Shown here one piece after another: positions 25,515 to 33,822 of a stretch of DNA of 64,000 bases. Within the stretch, counting starts at the first letter, position 1. Every line of letters begins with the position of its first letter. The notes under the pieces are model-generated. The model saw nothing but the letters and a program-made list of their open reading frames with translations, was not told where the DNA came from and ran no database searches. Position numbers and translations under genes: made by a program. Origin of the DNA: an uncultured Alistipes sp. (GTDB taxonomy: Bacteria > Bacteroidota > Bacteroidia > Bacteroidales > Rikenellaceae); the NCBI GenBank assembly GCA_947364365.1, contig CANASP010000003.1, positions 1 through 64,000 on the forward strand. Reading direction: 5' to 3'.

Positions 25515-26618
25515 ATGAAGCTGCGCTTTCCCGGGTTCAAGATCCTCGACCGCTACATACTGGGCAAGTTCCTCTCGACCTACTTCTTCGCCATCGCGAT
25601 GATCATCATCGTGGTGGTGATCTTCGACTACGTGGAGCACATCGACGACTTCACGGAGCTCAAGGCCCCGCTCAAGGCGATCCTCGTGGACTACTACCTC
25701 AACTTCATCCCCTTCTTCGTCAACCAGTTCAGCGGCCTGTTCACCTTCATCGCCTGCATCTTCTTCACCTCGAAGATGGCCTACCAGACCGAGATCGTGG
25801 CGATGTTGTCGGGCGGCATGTCGTTCCGGCGGCTCATGTGGCCCTACTTCCTCGGGGCGGCGATCATCGGGTCGCTGTCGCTCTTCCTGAACCTGTGGCT
25901 GATCCCCATCTCGCAGCGGTCGATCGTCGAGTTCGAGCAGCACTACGTCAAGCGACGGATGAACGCCCAGTACGACCGCCACATCTACCGCCAGATCGAG
26001 CCCGGCGTCTTCGCCTACATACGCGACTACCGCGACGCCGACCGGCAGGCGCGCTTCTTCGCCCTGGAGCACTACGACGGCGGGACGATGACCCGCTCGC
26101 TGGAGGCCGCCGACGCCACGTTCGACCCCGAGACCAAGCGGTGGACCGCCCCCCGCTACACGCAGCGCACCTTCGACGAGCGGGGCGCGGAGCACTTCGA
26201 GCAGTTCCGCAACCTCGACACGCTCATCAACCTGGAGGTCACGGAGCTGGGGCGCATCAACGAACTCATCCAGACGATGAACATCTCGCAGCTCAACGAG
26301 TTTCTGGACCAGCAGCGGGCCAAGGGGTCGGACGCGATCAACCTCATCGAGGTCGAGCGCCATGCCCGCTACGCCTACCCGCTGTCGACCTTCATCCTGA
26401 CGCTCATCGGCGTGTCGCTCTCGTCGCGCAAGGTGCGCGGCGGCACGGGGCTCCACATCGGCATCGGCACGGGCCTCTGCTTTTCGTACATCCTCTTCAT
26501 CCGCTTCTTCCAGGAGTTCGCCAAGAGCGGCTCGCTGCCGCCCGGGCTGGCCGTGTGGCTGCCCAACCTCATCTACCTCGTCATCGCCGTCTACCTCTAC
26601 CGGAAGGCGCCGAAATAA
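25515..26618 (+). CDS. LptF/LptG-family permease
   Basis: Inner-membrane permease of the LPS transport family, which with LptB moves LPS to the Lpt bridge. The 367-residue protein has N-terminal helices (KILDRYILGKFLSTYFFAIAM), three more around 60-130, a periplasmic beta-jellyroll (~130-265) and two or three C-terminal helices with the typical FILTLIGVSLSSRKVRGG. ATG 25515 lies 5 bp after tgt, giving tight operon spacing. I cannot say from sequence alone whether it is LptF or LptG; the LptG-like C-terminus is favoured. Confidence 0.9.
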   Translation: MKLRFPGFKILDRYILGKFLSTYFFAIAMIIIVVVIFDYVEHIDDFTELKAPLKAILVDYYLNFIPFFVNQFSGLFTFIACIFFTSKMAYQTEIVAMLSGGMSFRRLMWPYFLGAAIIGSLSLFLNLWLIPISQRSIVEFEQHYVKRRMNAQYDRHIYRQIEPGVFAYIRDYRDADRQARFFALEHYDGGTMTRSLEAADATFDPETKRWTAPRYTQRTFDERGAEHFEQFRNLDTLINLEVTELGRINELIQTMNISQLNEFLDQQRAKGSDAINLIEVERHARYAYPLSTFILTLIGVSLSSRKVRGGTGLHIGIGTGLCFSYILFIRFFQEFAKSGSLPPGLAVWLPNLIYLVIAVYLYRKAPK

Positions 26619-26637
26619 CCCCGAAAACGTTCCGATC

Positions 26638-27588
26638 ATGAAAGATTTCGCATACTACCGGCAGCGGCTGCGCCGCAACCCGCTGGCCTGGAACCTCACG
26701 CTCATCGCCGCGATCCTGCTGGCCGCGGCGCTCGTCGCCCACCTGGCGATGCAGGTCGGCACGCGCCACGGCGCACGCCGCACGGTGCCCGACTTCGCGG
26801 GAATCCGCTTCGACGACGCGCTGCGCATCGCCCGCGAGCGGTCGCTCGACCTGCACATCAACGACTCGCTCTTCGTCCCGGCCTACGAGGGCGGCATCGT
26901 GCTGGACCAGCTCCCCGAAGGGGGCACCGAGGTCAAGCCCGGGCGCACGGTCTACGTGACGATCAACTCGTTCCGCCAAAAGATGGTCCCCGTGCCCTAT
27001 GTCGCCGGGCACTCGCTGCGCCAGGCCAAGAACATGCTGGAGATCGCCGGACTGGGGATCGAGCAGCTGGTCTACCGCCCCGACATCGCCACCAACTACG
27101 TGCTCGAGGAGGCCTGCGGCGGCAAGCCGGTGACGGCCTCGACCCACATGGAGGCCGAGATGGGTTCGGGCGTGACGCTCTACGTGGGCGTGGAGAGCGA
27201 CCACGGCCCCACGGTGGTGCCGCAGACCGTCGGGCTGTCGTTGCAGGAGGCCAAGAGCCGGCTGTGGGAGCAGGGGCTCAACATCGGGCAGGTGCTCTTC
27301 GACGAGGGGATCAACCTCCTGAACCAGAAGGAGGCGCGCGTATACCTCCAGTCGCCCTCGGGCGAGCGGGGCGCCGCCCTGGGATCGAAGGTCGACCTGC
27401 GGCTGACGCTCGACGCCAAGAAACTCGCCGAACACCGCACCGTGGCCGAGAAGCAGGCCCGCAAGAGCGCCGAGGAGCGCATCGCCGCCGAGCGCGAACG
27501 GGCCGACTCGCTCGCCGCGGCGGAGTTGCAGCTGCCCGCAGAAACCGATAACACCACCGCCTCGGGCGGCGACGAATTCTTCGACTGA
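26638..27588 (+). CDS. PASTA-domain membrane-anchored protein
   Basis: A 316-residue protein with a short cytoplasmic start, one TM helix (~18-38) and three PASTA repeats outside (~49-112, ~114-186, ~190-258), followed by an Ala/Glu-rich charged tail. PASTA domains bind peptidoglycan fragments in other proteins. No kinase domain is attached here, so a cell-wall-linked scaffold or penicillin-binding-protein-like role is inferred only. Its TGA overlaps the ATG of the pseudouridine synthase gene by one base. Confidence 0.88.
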   Translation: MKDFAYYRQRLRRNPLAWNLTLIAAILLAAALVAHLAMQVGTRHGARRTVPDFAGIRFDDALRIARERSLDLHINDSLFVPAYEGGIVLDQLPEGGTEVKPGRTVYVTINSFRQKMVPVPYVAGHSLRQAKNMLEIAGLGIEQLVYRPDIATNYVLEEACGGKPVTASTHMEAEMGSGVTLYVGVESDHGPTVVPQTVGLSLQEAKSRLWEQGLNIGQVLFDEGINLLNQKEARVYLQSPSGERGAALGSKVDLRLTLDAKKLAEHRTVAEKQARKSAEERIAAERERADSLAAAELQLPAETDNTTASGGDEFFD

Positions 27589-28688
27589 TGACCGACCTGC
27601 GCTACACCGACGAGGAGCTCGACGAGCCCGGCACGACGGCCGGAGAGGCCGCCGACGAGGAGGGCGAAGAGGGCGGGCTCTACGAACATTTCGCCATCAC
27701 GGCCGACAAGGGACAGTCGCTGCTGCGGCTCGACAAGTTCCTGGTGGCCCACATGGAGCGCTGCTCGCGCAACCGCATCCAGGCGGCGGCCGACAGCGGC
27801 AACATCCTGGTCAACGGCCGCCCGGCCAAATCGAACTACAAGGTCAAGCCGCTCGACCGCATCCAGCTCGTCATGCCCTGGCCCAAGGCCGAGTACGAGA
27901 TCGTCGCCGAGGACATCCCGCTGACGATCCCCTACGAGGACGACGACCTGCTGCTGGTCGACAAGGCCGCCGGGATGGTGGTCCACCCGGGCGTGGGCAA
28001 CCACTCGGGCACGCTGGTCAACGCCCTCACGTACCACCTGCAAAACCTGCCGATGTTCAGCGAGGGCAACACCCGCGCAGGGCTGGTCCACCGCATCGAC
28101 AAGAACACCTCGGGGCTGCTCGTGGTGGCCAAGAACGAGGAGGCCCATGCGCGGCTGGCCAAGCAGTTCTTCGACCACTCGATCCAGCGCCGCTACGTGG
28201 CGCTCGTGTGGGGCAACTTCGACGAGGACGAGGGGACGATCACGGGCAATATCGGCCGCTCGCCCCACGACCGGCAGAAGATGTACGTCTTCGCCGACGG
28301 ATCGGAGGGCAAGCACGCCGTGACGCACTGGCGCGTGGTGAAGCGCTACGGCTACGTGACGCTGGTGGAGTGCCGCCTCGAAACGGGCCGCACCCACCAG
28401 ATCCGCGTCCACATGGCATGGATCGGCCACCCGCTCTTCAACGACGAACGCTACGGCGGCGACCGGATCCTGAAGGGAACGACCTTCGCCAAATACCGCC
28501 AGTTCGTGGAGAACTGCTTCGCGGTGATGCCGCGTCACGCGCTCCACGCCCGTCTTTTGGGCTTCGTACACCCGCGCACGGGCGAGAACGTCCTCTTCGA
28601 GACGGAACTGCCCGACGACTTCAAGGCGCTGATCGGCCGGTGGGACAACTACGTCGCGGCCGTGCGATGCGAGGATAACGACCGATAG
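27588..28688 (+). CDS. rluD: RluA/RluD-family 23S rRNA pseudouridine synthase
   Basis: Isomerises uridines in 23S rRNA. An acidic ~40-residue N-terminal extension precedes an S4 RNA-binding domain (~44-95) and the catalytic domain with D171 in HRIDKNTSGL. RRYVALVWG and TGRTHQIRVHMAWIGHPL are also diagnostic. Length 366 is a little above the norm because of the N-terminal extension. Its one-base overlap with the PASTA gene (TGATG) implies coupling. The rluD assignment within the RluA family is likely but not certain. Confidence 0.92.
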   Translation: MTDLRYTDEELDEPGTTAGEAADEEGEEGGLYEHFAITADKGQSLLRLDKFLVAHMERCSRNRIQAAADSGNILVNGRPAKSNYKVKPLDRIQLVMPWPKAEYEIVAEDIPLTIPYEDDDLLLVDKAAGMVVHPGVGNHSGTLVNALTYHLQNLPMFSEGNTRAGLVHRIDKNTSGLLVVAKNEEAHARLAKQFFDHSIQRRYVALVWGNFDEDEGTITGNIGRSPHDRQKMYVFADGSEGKHAVTHWRVVKRYGYVTLVECRLETGRTHQIRVHMAWIGHPLFNDERYGGDRILKGTTFAKYRQFVENCFAVMPRHALHARLLGFVHPRTGENVLFETELPDDFKALIGRWDNYVAAVRCEDNDR

Positions 28689-28690
28689 CC

Positions 28691-30499
28691 ATGTTTCTGC
28701 CTACGACCGTAAAGGAGGTCCGCGAACGCGGATGGGAGGAGCTGGACGTCATCCTCTTCACGGGCGACGCCTACGTCGACCACCCGTCGTTCGGCGCGGC
28801 GGTGGTCGGGCGGCTGCTCGAGGCCGAGGGCTACCGCGTAGCGATCGTCCCCCAGCCCAACTGGCGCGACGACCTGCGCGACTTCACCAAACTGGGGGCT
28901 CCGCGCCTCTTCTTCGGCGTCACGGCCGGGGCGATGGACTCGATGGTCAACCACTACACGGCCAACCTCCGCCTGCGCCACGACGACGCCTACACCCCCG
29001 GCGGCCGCGCGGGATTCCGCCCCGACCGCCCCACGGAGGTCTACACCCGCATCCTCAAGCGGCTCTTTCCCCACACCCCGGTGGTCCTTGGGGGCATCGA
29101 GGCCTCGCTGCGGCGGCTCACCCACTACGACTACTGGACCGATGCCCTGCGACCGTCGATTCTCGCGACGTCGGGGGCCGACCTGGTGATGTACGGCATG
29201 GGCGAGAAGGTCGTGGGCGAGGTGGCCCGCGCGCTGCGCAACGGCTACAACGCCCGTCTGCTGCGCCGCCTGCGGCAGGTGGCCTTCGTGGCCGACCGGG
29301 CCTACGTCGAGCGGCTCGACCCGGCAAGGACGATCCGCCTCAGCGGCTACGAGCGGTGCGTGGCCGACCCGAAGGCCTTCGGCGCCGACTTCGTCGCCGA
29401 AGAGACGCTGAGCAACCTTATGAACCCCGAGGCGACGCTCGTCGAGCCCCTGGACGGAGGCGACCGCTACGTCGTGGTCACGCCGCCCCACGCCACGCTC
29501 ACGACCGAGGAGCTCGACCGCTCGTTCGACCTGCCCTACGAGCGGGCGCCCCACCCCCGCTACCGCGGCAAGGGGGCCATCCCGGCGTGGGAGATGATCA
29601 AGTTCTCGGTGAATATCCACCGCGGCTGCTTCGGCGGCTGCTCGTTCTGCACCATATCGGCCCATCAGGGCAAGTTCATCCAGTCGCGCAGCGAGCGGTC
29701 GATCCTCGCCGAGGTGGAGCGCATCACGCGCATGCCCGACTTCAAGGGCTACCTCTCCGACGTGGGAGCTCCTTCGGCCAACATGTACCGCATGGGCGGG
29801 CGCGACCGCACGCTCTGCGCCCGCTGCCGGCGCCCGTCGTGCCTCCACCCGCGCATGTGTCCCAACCTGGACAACGACCACCGGCCGCTGATGACCCTCT
29901 ACGAGAAGATCCGCGCCGTGCGGGGCATCAAGAAGGCCTTCATCGGCAGCGGCATCCGCTACGACCTGTTCGACGACTCGGCCTATTTCGAAACGGTGGT
30001 GAAACACCACACCTCGGGACGGCTCAAGGTGGCCCCCGAGCACACCGAGGAGGGGGTGCTGCGCCTGATGCGCAAGCCGCCCTTCGCCCTGTTCGAGCGA
30101 ATGAACGAGGCCTTCGGCCGCATCTGCCGCCGCGAGGGGCTGCCCTACCAGTTGATCCCCTACTTCATCTCGTCGCACCCGGGCTGCACCGAGGGCGACA
30201 TGCGCGCGCTGTCGGAGAAGGTGCTCGGGCGGCTCCACTTCAACCTGGAGCAGGTGCAGGACCTCACCCCCACGCCGATGACCCTCTCGTCGGTGATGTT
30301 CTACACGGGCGAGAACCCCTACACGGGCGAACGGGTCTACGTGGCCCGCACGCAGGAGGAGAAGCGGCGGCAGAAGAGCTACTTTTTCGGCGAGCGGCCG
30401 CGGCGCACCGGAGGAACGGGCGAAGGGCGGACGGGCGACGGACGGCCGCAGCGCGACGAGCGCTCGTTCCGGGCGACGAAGCCCCGGCGGAAGAGGTAA
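28691..30499 (+). CDS. YgiQ-family radical SAM protein
   Basis: A 602-residue radical SAM enzyme of the YgiQ family, whose reaction is unknown. It has the N-terminal UPF0313 region (FLPTTVKEVRERGWEELDVILFTGDAYVDHP-type start) and the cluster motif C313-x3-C317-x2-C320. A later cysteine-rich stretch (CARCRRPSCLHPRMC) lies near residue 380, and an RRKR-rich tail ends the protein. The ATG is 2 bp after the rluD stop, so it ends the tgt-lptG-PASTA-rluD-ygiQ run. The long basic, Gly/Arg-rich C-terminus may bind RNA. Confidence 0.94.
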   Translation: MFLPTTVKEVRERGWEELDVILFTGDAYVDHPSFGAAVVGRLLEAEGYRVAIVPQPNWRDDLRDFTKLGAPRLFFGVTAGAMDSMVNHYTANLRLRHDDAYTPGGRAGFRPDRPTEVYTRILKRLFPHTPVVLGGIEASLRRLTHYDYWTDALRPSILATSGADLVMYGMGEKVVGEVARALRNGYNARLLRRLRQVAFVADRAYVERLDPARTIRLSGYERCVADPKAFGADFVAEETLSNLMNPEATLVEPLDGGDRYVVVTPPHATLTTEELDRSFDLPYERAPHPRYRGKGAIPAWEMIKFSVNIHRGCFGGCSFCTISAHQGKFIQSRSERSILAEVERITRMPDFKGYLSDVGAPSANMYRMGGRDRTLCARCRRPSCLHPRMCPNLDNDHRPLMTLYEKIRAVRGIKKAFIGSGIRYDLFDDSAYFETVVKHHTSGRLKVAPEHTEEGVLRLMRKPPFALFERMNEAFGRICRREGLPYQLIPYFISSHPGCTEGDMRALSEKVLGRLHFNLEQVQDLTPTPMTLSSVMFYTGENPYTGERVYVARTQEEKRRQKSYFFGERPRRTGGTGEGRTGDGRPQRDERSFRATKPRRKR

Positions 30500-30560
30500 C
30501 GGACGAAATCCTGCCCGATCATGCCGCAAGGCGGCTTCGTCTTTTATGAATTACGGATCA

Positions 30561-30908
30561 ACGCGGCCCGCAGCCGGCGGAAGGTGCCGGCGAGCATTAG
30601 CGAGCAAAGCAGCACACCGCGCCGGGTGGCTGCTCTCTGCCAGCCTAACAACGGCCGCCTAATCGCCAAATTCGGGTCGCAGCCTGCGAAGGGCGCGCGA
30701 GTGATAACGAGTTGCGGGCCTTCGCCGCCGGAGGCTGCGGCCCGCACGGCTCTGACAAGCCGAATCTACAACAGAAAAGAGAACAGCCGCAGCAGACAAA
30801 GGCTACGGACCGCAAGCCCGGGCGACCTCGCACAGCGCCGGGATCCTTCGCCGGAGCGAAGCGGCGGCCCGCACGGCTCCGACGAGCCGAATCTACGACA
30901 GAAAAGAG
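30561..30908 (+). repeat. Composite dispersed repeat: module A, module B, and a second partial module B
   Basis: This fills the 429-bp convergent gap between the YgiQ and xerD genes. Module A lies at about 30561-30650 and module B at 30668-30781. A partial module B at 30843-30908 carries a perfect second hairpin (CGGCTC-CGAC-GAGCCG). In the full copy the main stem pairs TGCGGGCC (30713-30720) with GGCCCGCA (30739-30746), and the second pairs CGGCT with AGCCG (30747-30762). No gene is supported in the gap. Confidence 0.8.
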
Positions 30909-30928
30909 AAACAGCCCTCCCCGCCCCG

Positions 30929-31837
30929 CTACTCGGGCCTACCGACCGGCAGGTGCTCCTCGACGGTGCGGCGCAGGTGGTCGCGGTCGAGGTGGGTGTA
31001 GATCTCGGTCGTGAGGATGCTCTCGTGACCCAACATCTCCTGCACCTGGCGGATGCTGGCGCCCCCCTCGATGAGGTGCGTGGCGAACGAATGGCGGAAG
31101 GTGTGGGGGCTCAACCGCTTGTCGATCCCTGCCCGGAGAGCCGCCTGCTTCAGGATCGTGAAGACCATCACGCGGGTGAGCCGTCCGCCGCGGTTGTTGA
31201 GAAAAAGCGTCTGACTGTCGGCGGTACGGACGGGGCGCACCTCGAGGTAGCGGCCGATGCGGTCGCGCGCCGTCGTGCTGACGGGCACCAGCCGCTGCTT
31301 GTCGCCCTTGCCCGTCACGCGGATATAACCCTCGCCGAAGAAGAGATCCTGCATGCGCAGCGCCGTGAGCTCCGAGACGCGCAGCCCGCACGAGTAGAGC
31401 ACTTCGAGCATGGCGCTGTCGCGCAGCCCCTTGGTCGTGGAGGTGTCGACGGCGGCGATGATGCGGTCGATCTCGCCGATCGTGAGCACGTCGGGCAGCT
31501 TGCGCCCCGCCTTGGGGGCCGAGACGAACTCGGCGGGCGACGCCTCGATGCGCTCCTCGACGAGCAGGAAATTGAAGAAGCTGCGGATGCCGCTCAGCTG
31601 GCGCGCCTGGGAGGCCTTGTCGCGTCCCCGCTCGTAGAGCCACGCGAGGTAGCGCTCGATCATCTCGCGTCCGACCTTGTGCGGCGCCACGTCCCATTGG
31701 CGCAGGACGTAGTGGGCGAACTGGCGCAGATCGCGCATGTAGGCTTCGACCGTGTTGTCGGCAAGCCCCTTTTCGAGTTTGATATAGGTGCGGTAGCGGC
31801 GCCCGGTTTCGGCCCACCGCCGGGTATTTTCAGCCAT
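30929..31837 (-). CDS. xerD: Tyrosine site-specific recombinase XerD
   Basis: Resolves chromosome dimers at dif together with XerC. The 302-residue protein has an N-terminal SAM-like core-binding domain (~10-100) and a catalytic domain with all residues present: R153 (GLRVSEL), K177, H245 and R248 (HTFRHSFATHL), H271 (LGHESI) and nucleophile Y280 (TEIYTHLD). XerC versus XerD cannot be fixed with certainty by eye; XerD is favoured by similarity pattern. It is transcribed away from prmA from a shared palindromic promoter region. Nothing marks it as a mobile-element integrase. Confidence 0.93.
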   Translation of the reverse strand: MAENTRRWAETGRRYRTYIKLEKGLADNTVEAYMRDLRQFAHYVLRQWDVAPHKVGREMIERYLAWLYERGRDKASQARQLSGIRSFFNFLLVEERIEASPAEFVSAPKAGRKLPDVLTIGEIDRIIAAVDTSTTKGLRDSAMLEVLYSCGLRVSELTALRMQDLFFGEGYIRVTGKGDKQRLVPVSTTARDRIGRYLEVRPVRTADSQTLFLNNRGGRLTRVMVFTILKQAALRAGIDKRLSPHTFRHSFATHLIEGGASIRQVQEMLGHESILTTEIYTHLDRDHLRRTVEEHLPVGRPE

Positions 31838-31865
31838 CGTCCCGATCGATTTTCGAAGATAATAC

Positions 31866-31890
31866 GTAACTTTGCGTTCGGCAAAGTTAC
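31866..31890. promoter_or_regulatory. Face-to-face xerD and prmA promoters in one perfect inverted repeat
   Basis: A perfect 10-bp inverted repeat (GTAACTTTGC - 5 bp - GCAAAGTTAC) contains a TAACTTTG -7 box on each strand: plus 31867-31874 toward prmA and minus 31882-31889 toward xerD. Predicted start points fall in or beside the 5-bp spacer, so the two polymerases would occupy the same DNA. Neither side shows a clear -33 TTG. Confidence 0.75.
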
Positions 31891-31913
31891 GAATAAATTT
31901 TACATAATATACG

Positions 31914-32741
31914 ATGGACTACATCGCACTTCACGTCGCCTGCGCCGACGCTGCCGAGGCCGAGATCCTCACCGCCTTTCTGGCCGACTTCCCCTTCGAG
32001 AGCTTCGAGACCGATGCCGGGGAGCTGCGGGCCTACATCCCCTCGGAGGCGCTCGCGGCATGCCGCGGCGAGGTCGACGCGCTGCTGGCCGGACACGGCG
32101 TCGAGGGGCGCTACGAGCGGATCGAGGACGCGAACTGGAACGCCCCGTGGGAGAGCGACTACCCGCGCGTGGAGGTCGAGGGGCGGCTGGTGATCCGCGC
32201 CCCGTTCCATGCGCCGGCCGAAACCGCCACGATGGAGGTGGTGGTGCAGCCGCGCATGTCGTTCGGCACGGGCCACCACGCCACCACGTGGCTCATGGCC
32301 CGCGCGGTGCTCGACCTGGGCGTCGCGGGACGCCGGGGCCTCGACATGGGGAGCGGCACGGGCGTGCTGGCCATCACGGCCGCCAAGTGCGGCGCCGCGC
32401 ACGTCGATGCGGTGGACATCGACGAGCGGGCCGACCGAAGCTGCCGCGAGAGCGTCGCGGCCAACGGTGTCGGGGAGCGCGTCGCGCCGCAGATCGGCGA
32501 CATCGACCGCATCGCGGGGCGCCGCTACGACTTCATCCTGGCCAACATCAACCGCAACGTCCTCCTGGCCCACATGCCCGCCTACGCCGCGGCGCTCGTG
32601 CGGGGCGGCGACCTCATCATGAGCGGATTTCTGGCCGACGACGTCGCCGCCGTCGTATCGGCGGCCGCCGCGCAGGGGCTCGTGCACGTCGCCACGCAGT
32701 CGCGCGAGGGGTGGATGCTCGTACACGTAAGAAAGGCTTGA
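31914..32741 (+). CDS. prmA: Ribosomal protein L11 methyltransferase
   Basis: Trimethylates ribosomal protein L11. The 275-residue protein has the substrate-recognition N-terminal domain (~1-65), the linker and the SAM domain with the PrmA signature PRMSFGTGHH (113-122), DMGSGTG (144-150) and NINRNVLL after it. recO starts 4 bp downstream, so prmA-recO form a unit driven from the palindromic promoter. Standard length and motifs make the call firm. Confidence 0.95.
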   Translation: MDYIALHVACADAAEAEILTAFLADFPFESFETDAGELRAYIPSEALAACRGEVDALLAGHGVEGRYERIEDANWNAPWESDYPRVEVEGRLVIRAPFHAPAETATMEVVVQPRMSFGTGHHATTWLMARAVLDLGVAGRRGLDMGSGTGVLAITAAKCGAAHVDAVDIDERADRSCRESVAANGVGERVAPQIGDIDRIAGRRYDFILANINRNVLLAHMPAYAAALVRGGDLIMSGFLADDVAAVVSAAAAQGLVHVATQSREGWMLVHVRKA

Positions 32742-32745
32742 CGGC

Positions 32746-33474
32746 GTGAAGAGCTACAAGGGACGCGGCGTGGTGCTCCACACGCTCAAATACGGCGACT
32801 CGTCGATGGTCGCCTACCTCATGACCGACGTCGGCGGGCGGCGCAGCTTCATGGTCCAGGGGGTGCGCAGCAGCCGGGGCCGCGGGTCGAAACTGGCGCT
32901 CTTCCAGCCGATGTTCCCGCTGGAGTTCGAGGGGCTGGAGCCCGCCTCGGCCCAGCAGATGCACCGCTTCCGCGAGGTGCGGGCGGCCTGGGCGCTGCAA
33001 AGCGTGCCGTTCGACATCCGCAAGTCGACCATGGCGCTCTTCATGGCCGAGACGCTCTACCGTCTGGTGCGCGAGAGCGAGGCCAACGAGGCGCTGTTCG
33101 ACTTCGTGTGGGGGTCAGTCGCGGCGCTCGACTCGATGGAGGAGGGGGTGGCCAACTTCCACCTCTGGTTCCTGGCCAACCTCTGCCGCCTGATGGGCTT
33201 CAGCCCCGGCAACGCCTACGCCGCGGGCGACTGGTTCGACATCCGCGAGGGGCTCTACACGCCGCGCTGTCCGGCCCACACCTCCTATCTCCCGCAGGAG
33301 GAGGCCCGCACGCTCAACGACATGCTGGAGTGCGACGTGAGGTTTCTCGCCGAGATCGGCCTCAACCGCACGCAGCGCACCGCGTTTCTCGACGCCATGC
33401 TCTCCTACCTGGGCTACCACCTCGACGCCGTGGCGGCCGTGCAGTCGGTGCGGATCCTGCGCGAGGTCTTCTGA
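32746..33474 (+). CDS. recO: DNA repair protein RecO
   Basis: Recombination mediator that anneals DNA and loads RecA with RecR. The 242-residue protein starts with the RecO OB-fold pattern (KGRGVVLHTLKYGDSSMVAYLMTDVGGRRSF-like, residues 4-35) and has the helical C-terminal domain (FHLWFLANLCRLMGFSP). The zinc cysteines found in some RecO proteins are not evident. The start appears to be GTG at 32746. The gene is followed by a repeat-rich convergent gap. Confidence 0.93.
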   Translation: MKSYKGRGVVLHTLKYGDSSMVAYLMTDVGGRRSFMVQGVRSSRGRGSKLALFQPMFPLEFEGLEPASAQQMHRFREVRAAWALQSVPFDIRKSTMALFMAETLYRLVRESEANEALFDFVWGSVAALDSMEEGVANFHLWFLANLCRLMGFSPGNAYAAGDWFDIREGLYTPRCPAHTSYLPQEEARTLNDMLECDVRFLAEIGLNRTQRTAFLDAMLSYLGYHLDAVAAVQSVRILREVF

Positions 33475-33508
33475 CACGACCGGCAAAAAGGAATCCGTCC
33501 GTCGGCCG

Positions 33509-33640
33509 CAGGGCGCAGCCTGCGAAGGACGGCGCGAACGAGAAGCGGATCGCGGGCCTTCGCCGCCGGAGACTGCGGCCCGCCGGCTCCGAAGAGTCGG
33601 ATCTGCAACAGAAAAAGCAGTCCGCAGCCGGCGAAAACGC
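33509..33640 (+). repeat. Dispersed repeat module B followed by the start of module A
   Basis: Part of the 348-bp convergent gap between recO and the kinase gene. Module B (33509-33616) keeps a GCGGGCC/GGCCCGC stem. Its second hairpin is CGGCTC-CGAA-GAGTCG, where a changed base is still paired as G-T. GTCCGCAGCCGGCG at 33619 begins a truncated module A. The remaining gap to 33822 contains the hairpins listed next and no gene. Confidence 0.75.
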
Positions 33641-33666
33641 GAAGCCTTCGGCTTCGGATATCTTTC

Positions 33667-33693
33667 GGCGCTTTTGCCGGTTCAAAAAGCGCC
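33667..33693 (+). terminator. Hairpin likely terminating prmA-recO
   Basis: GGCGCTTTT pairs with AAAAGCGCC over a 9-nt loop. A smaller perfect stem (CGAAGCC-TTC-GGCTTCG) lies 20 bp before it. T-rich sequence follows at a distance. Confidence 0.5.
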
Positions 33694-33822
33694 GGTCGGC
33701 CGCCTTTTTCGCCAGGCGGGGATTCGTTGCCGCCTACAGCAGCATTTAATAGATGCCGCATAGCGGCACCTCGACTGCGCACTTCTGAAAATGGCGGATG
33801 AAGAGGACGCGGGGCGATCTAA

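Noticed and set aside
30929..31837. xerD as an integrase of a mobile element
   Set aside because: It has full-length XerD features, prmA-recO beside it, and no attachment-site repeats, tRNA or cargo genes in the surroundings.
30521..32749. A 742-residue frame spanning the repeat gap, antisense to xerD and into prmA
   Set aside because: It crosses a repeat, overlaps xerD antisense and prmA out of frame, and has no recognisable domain.
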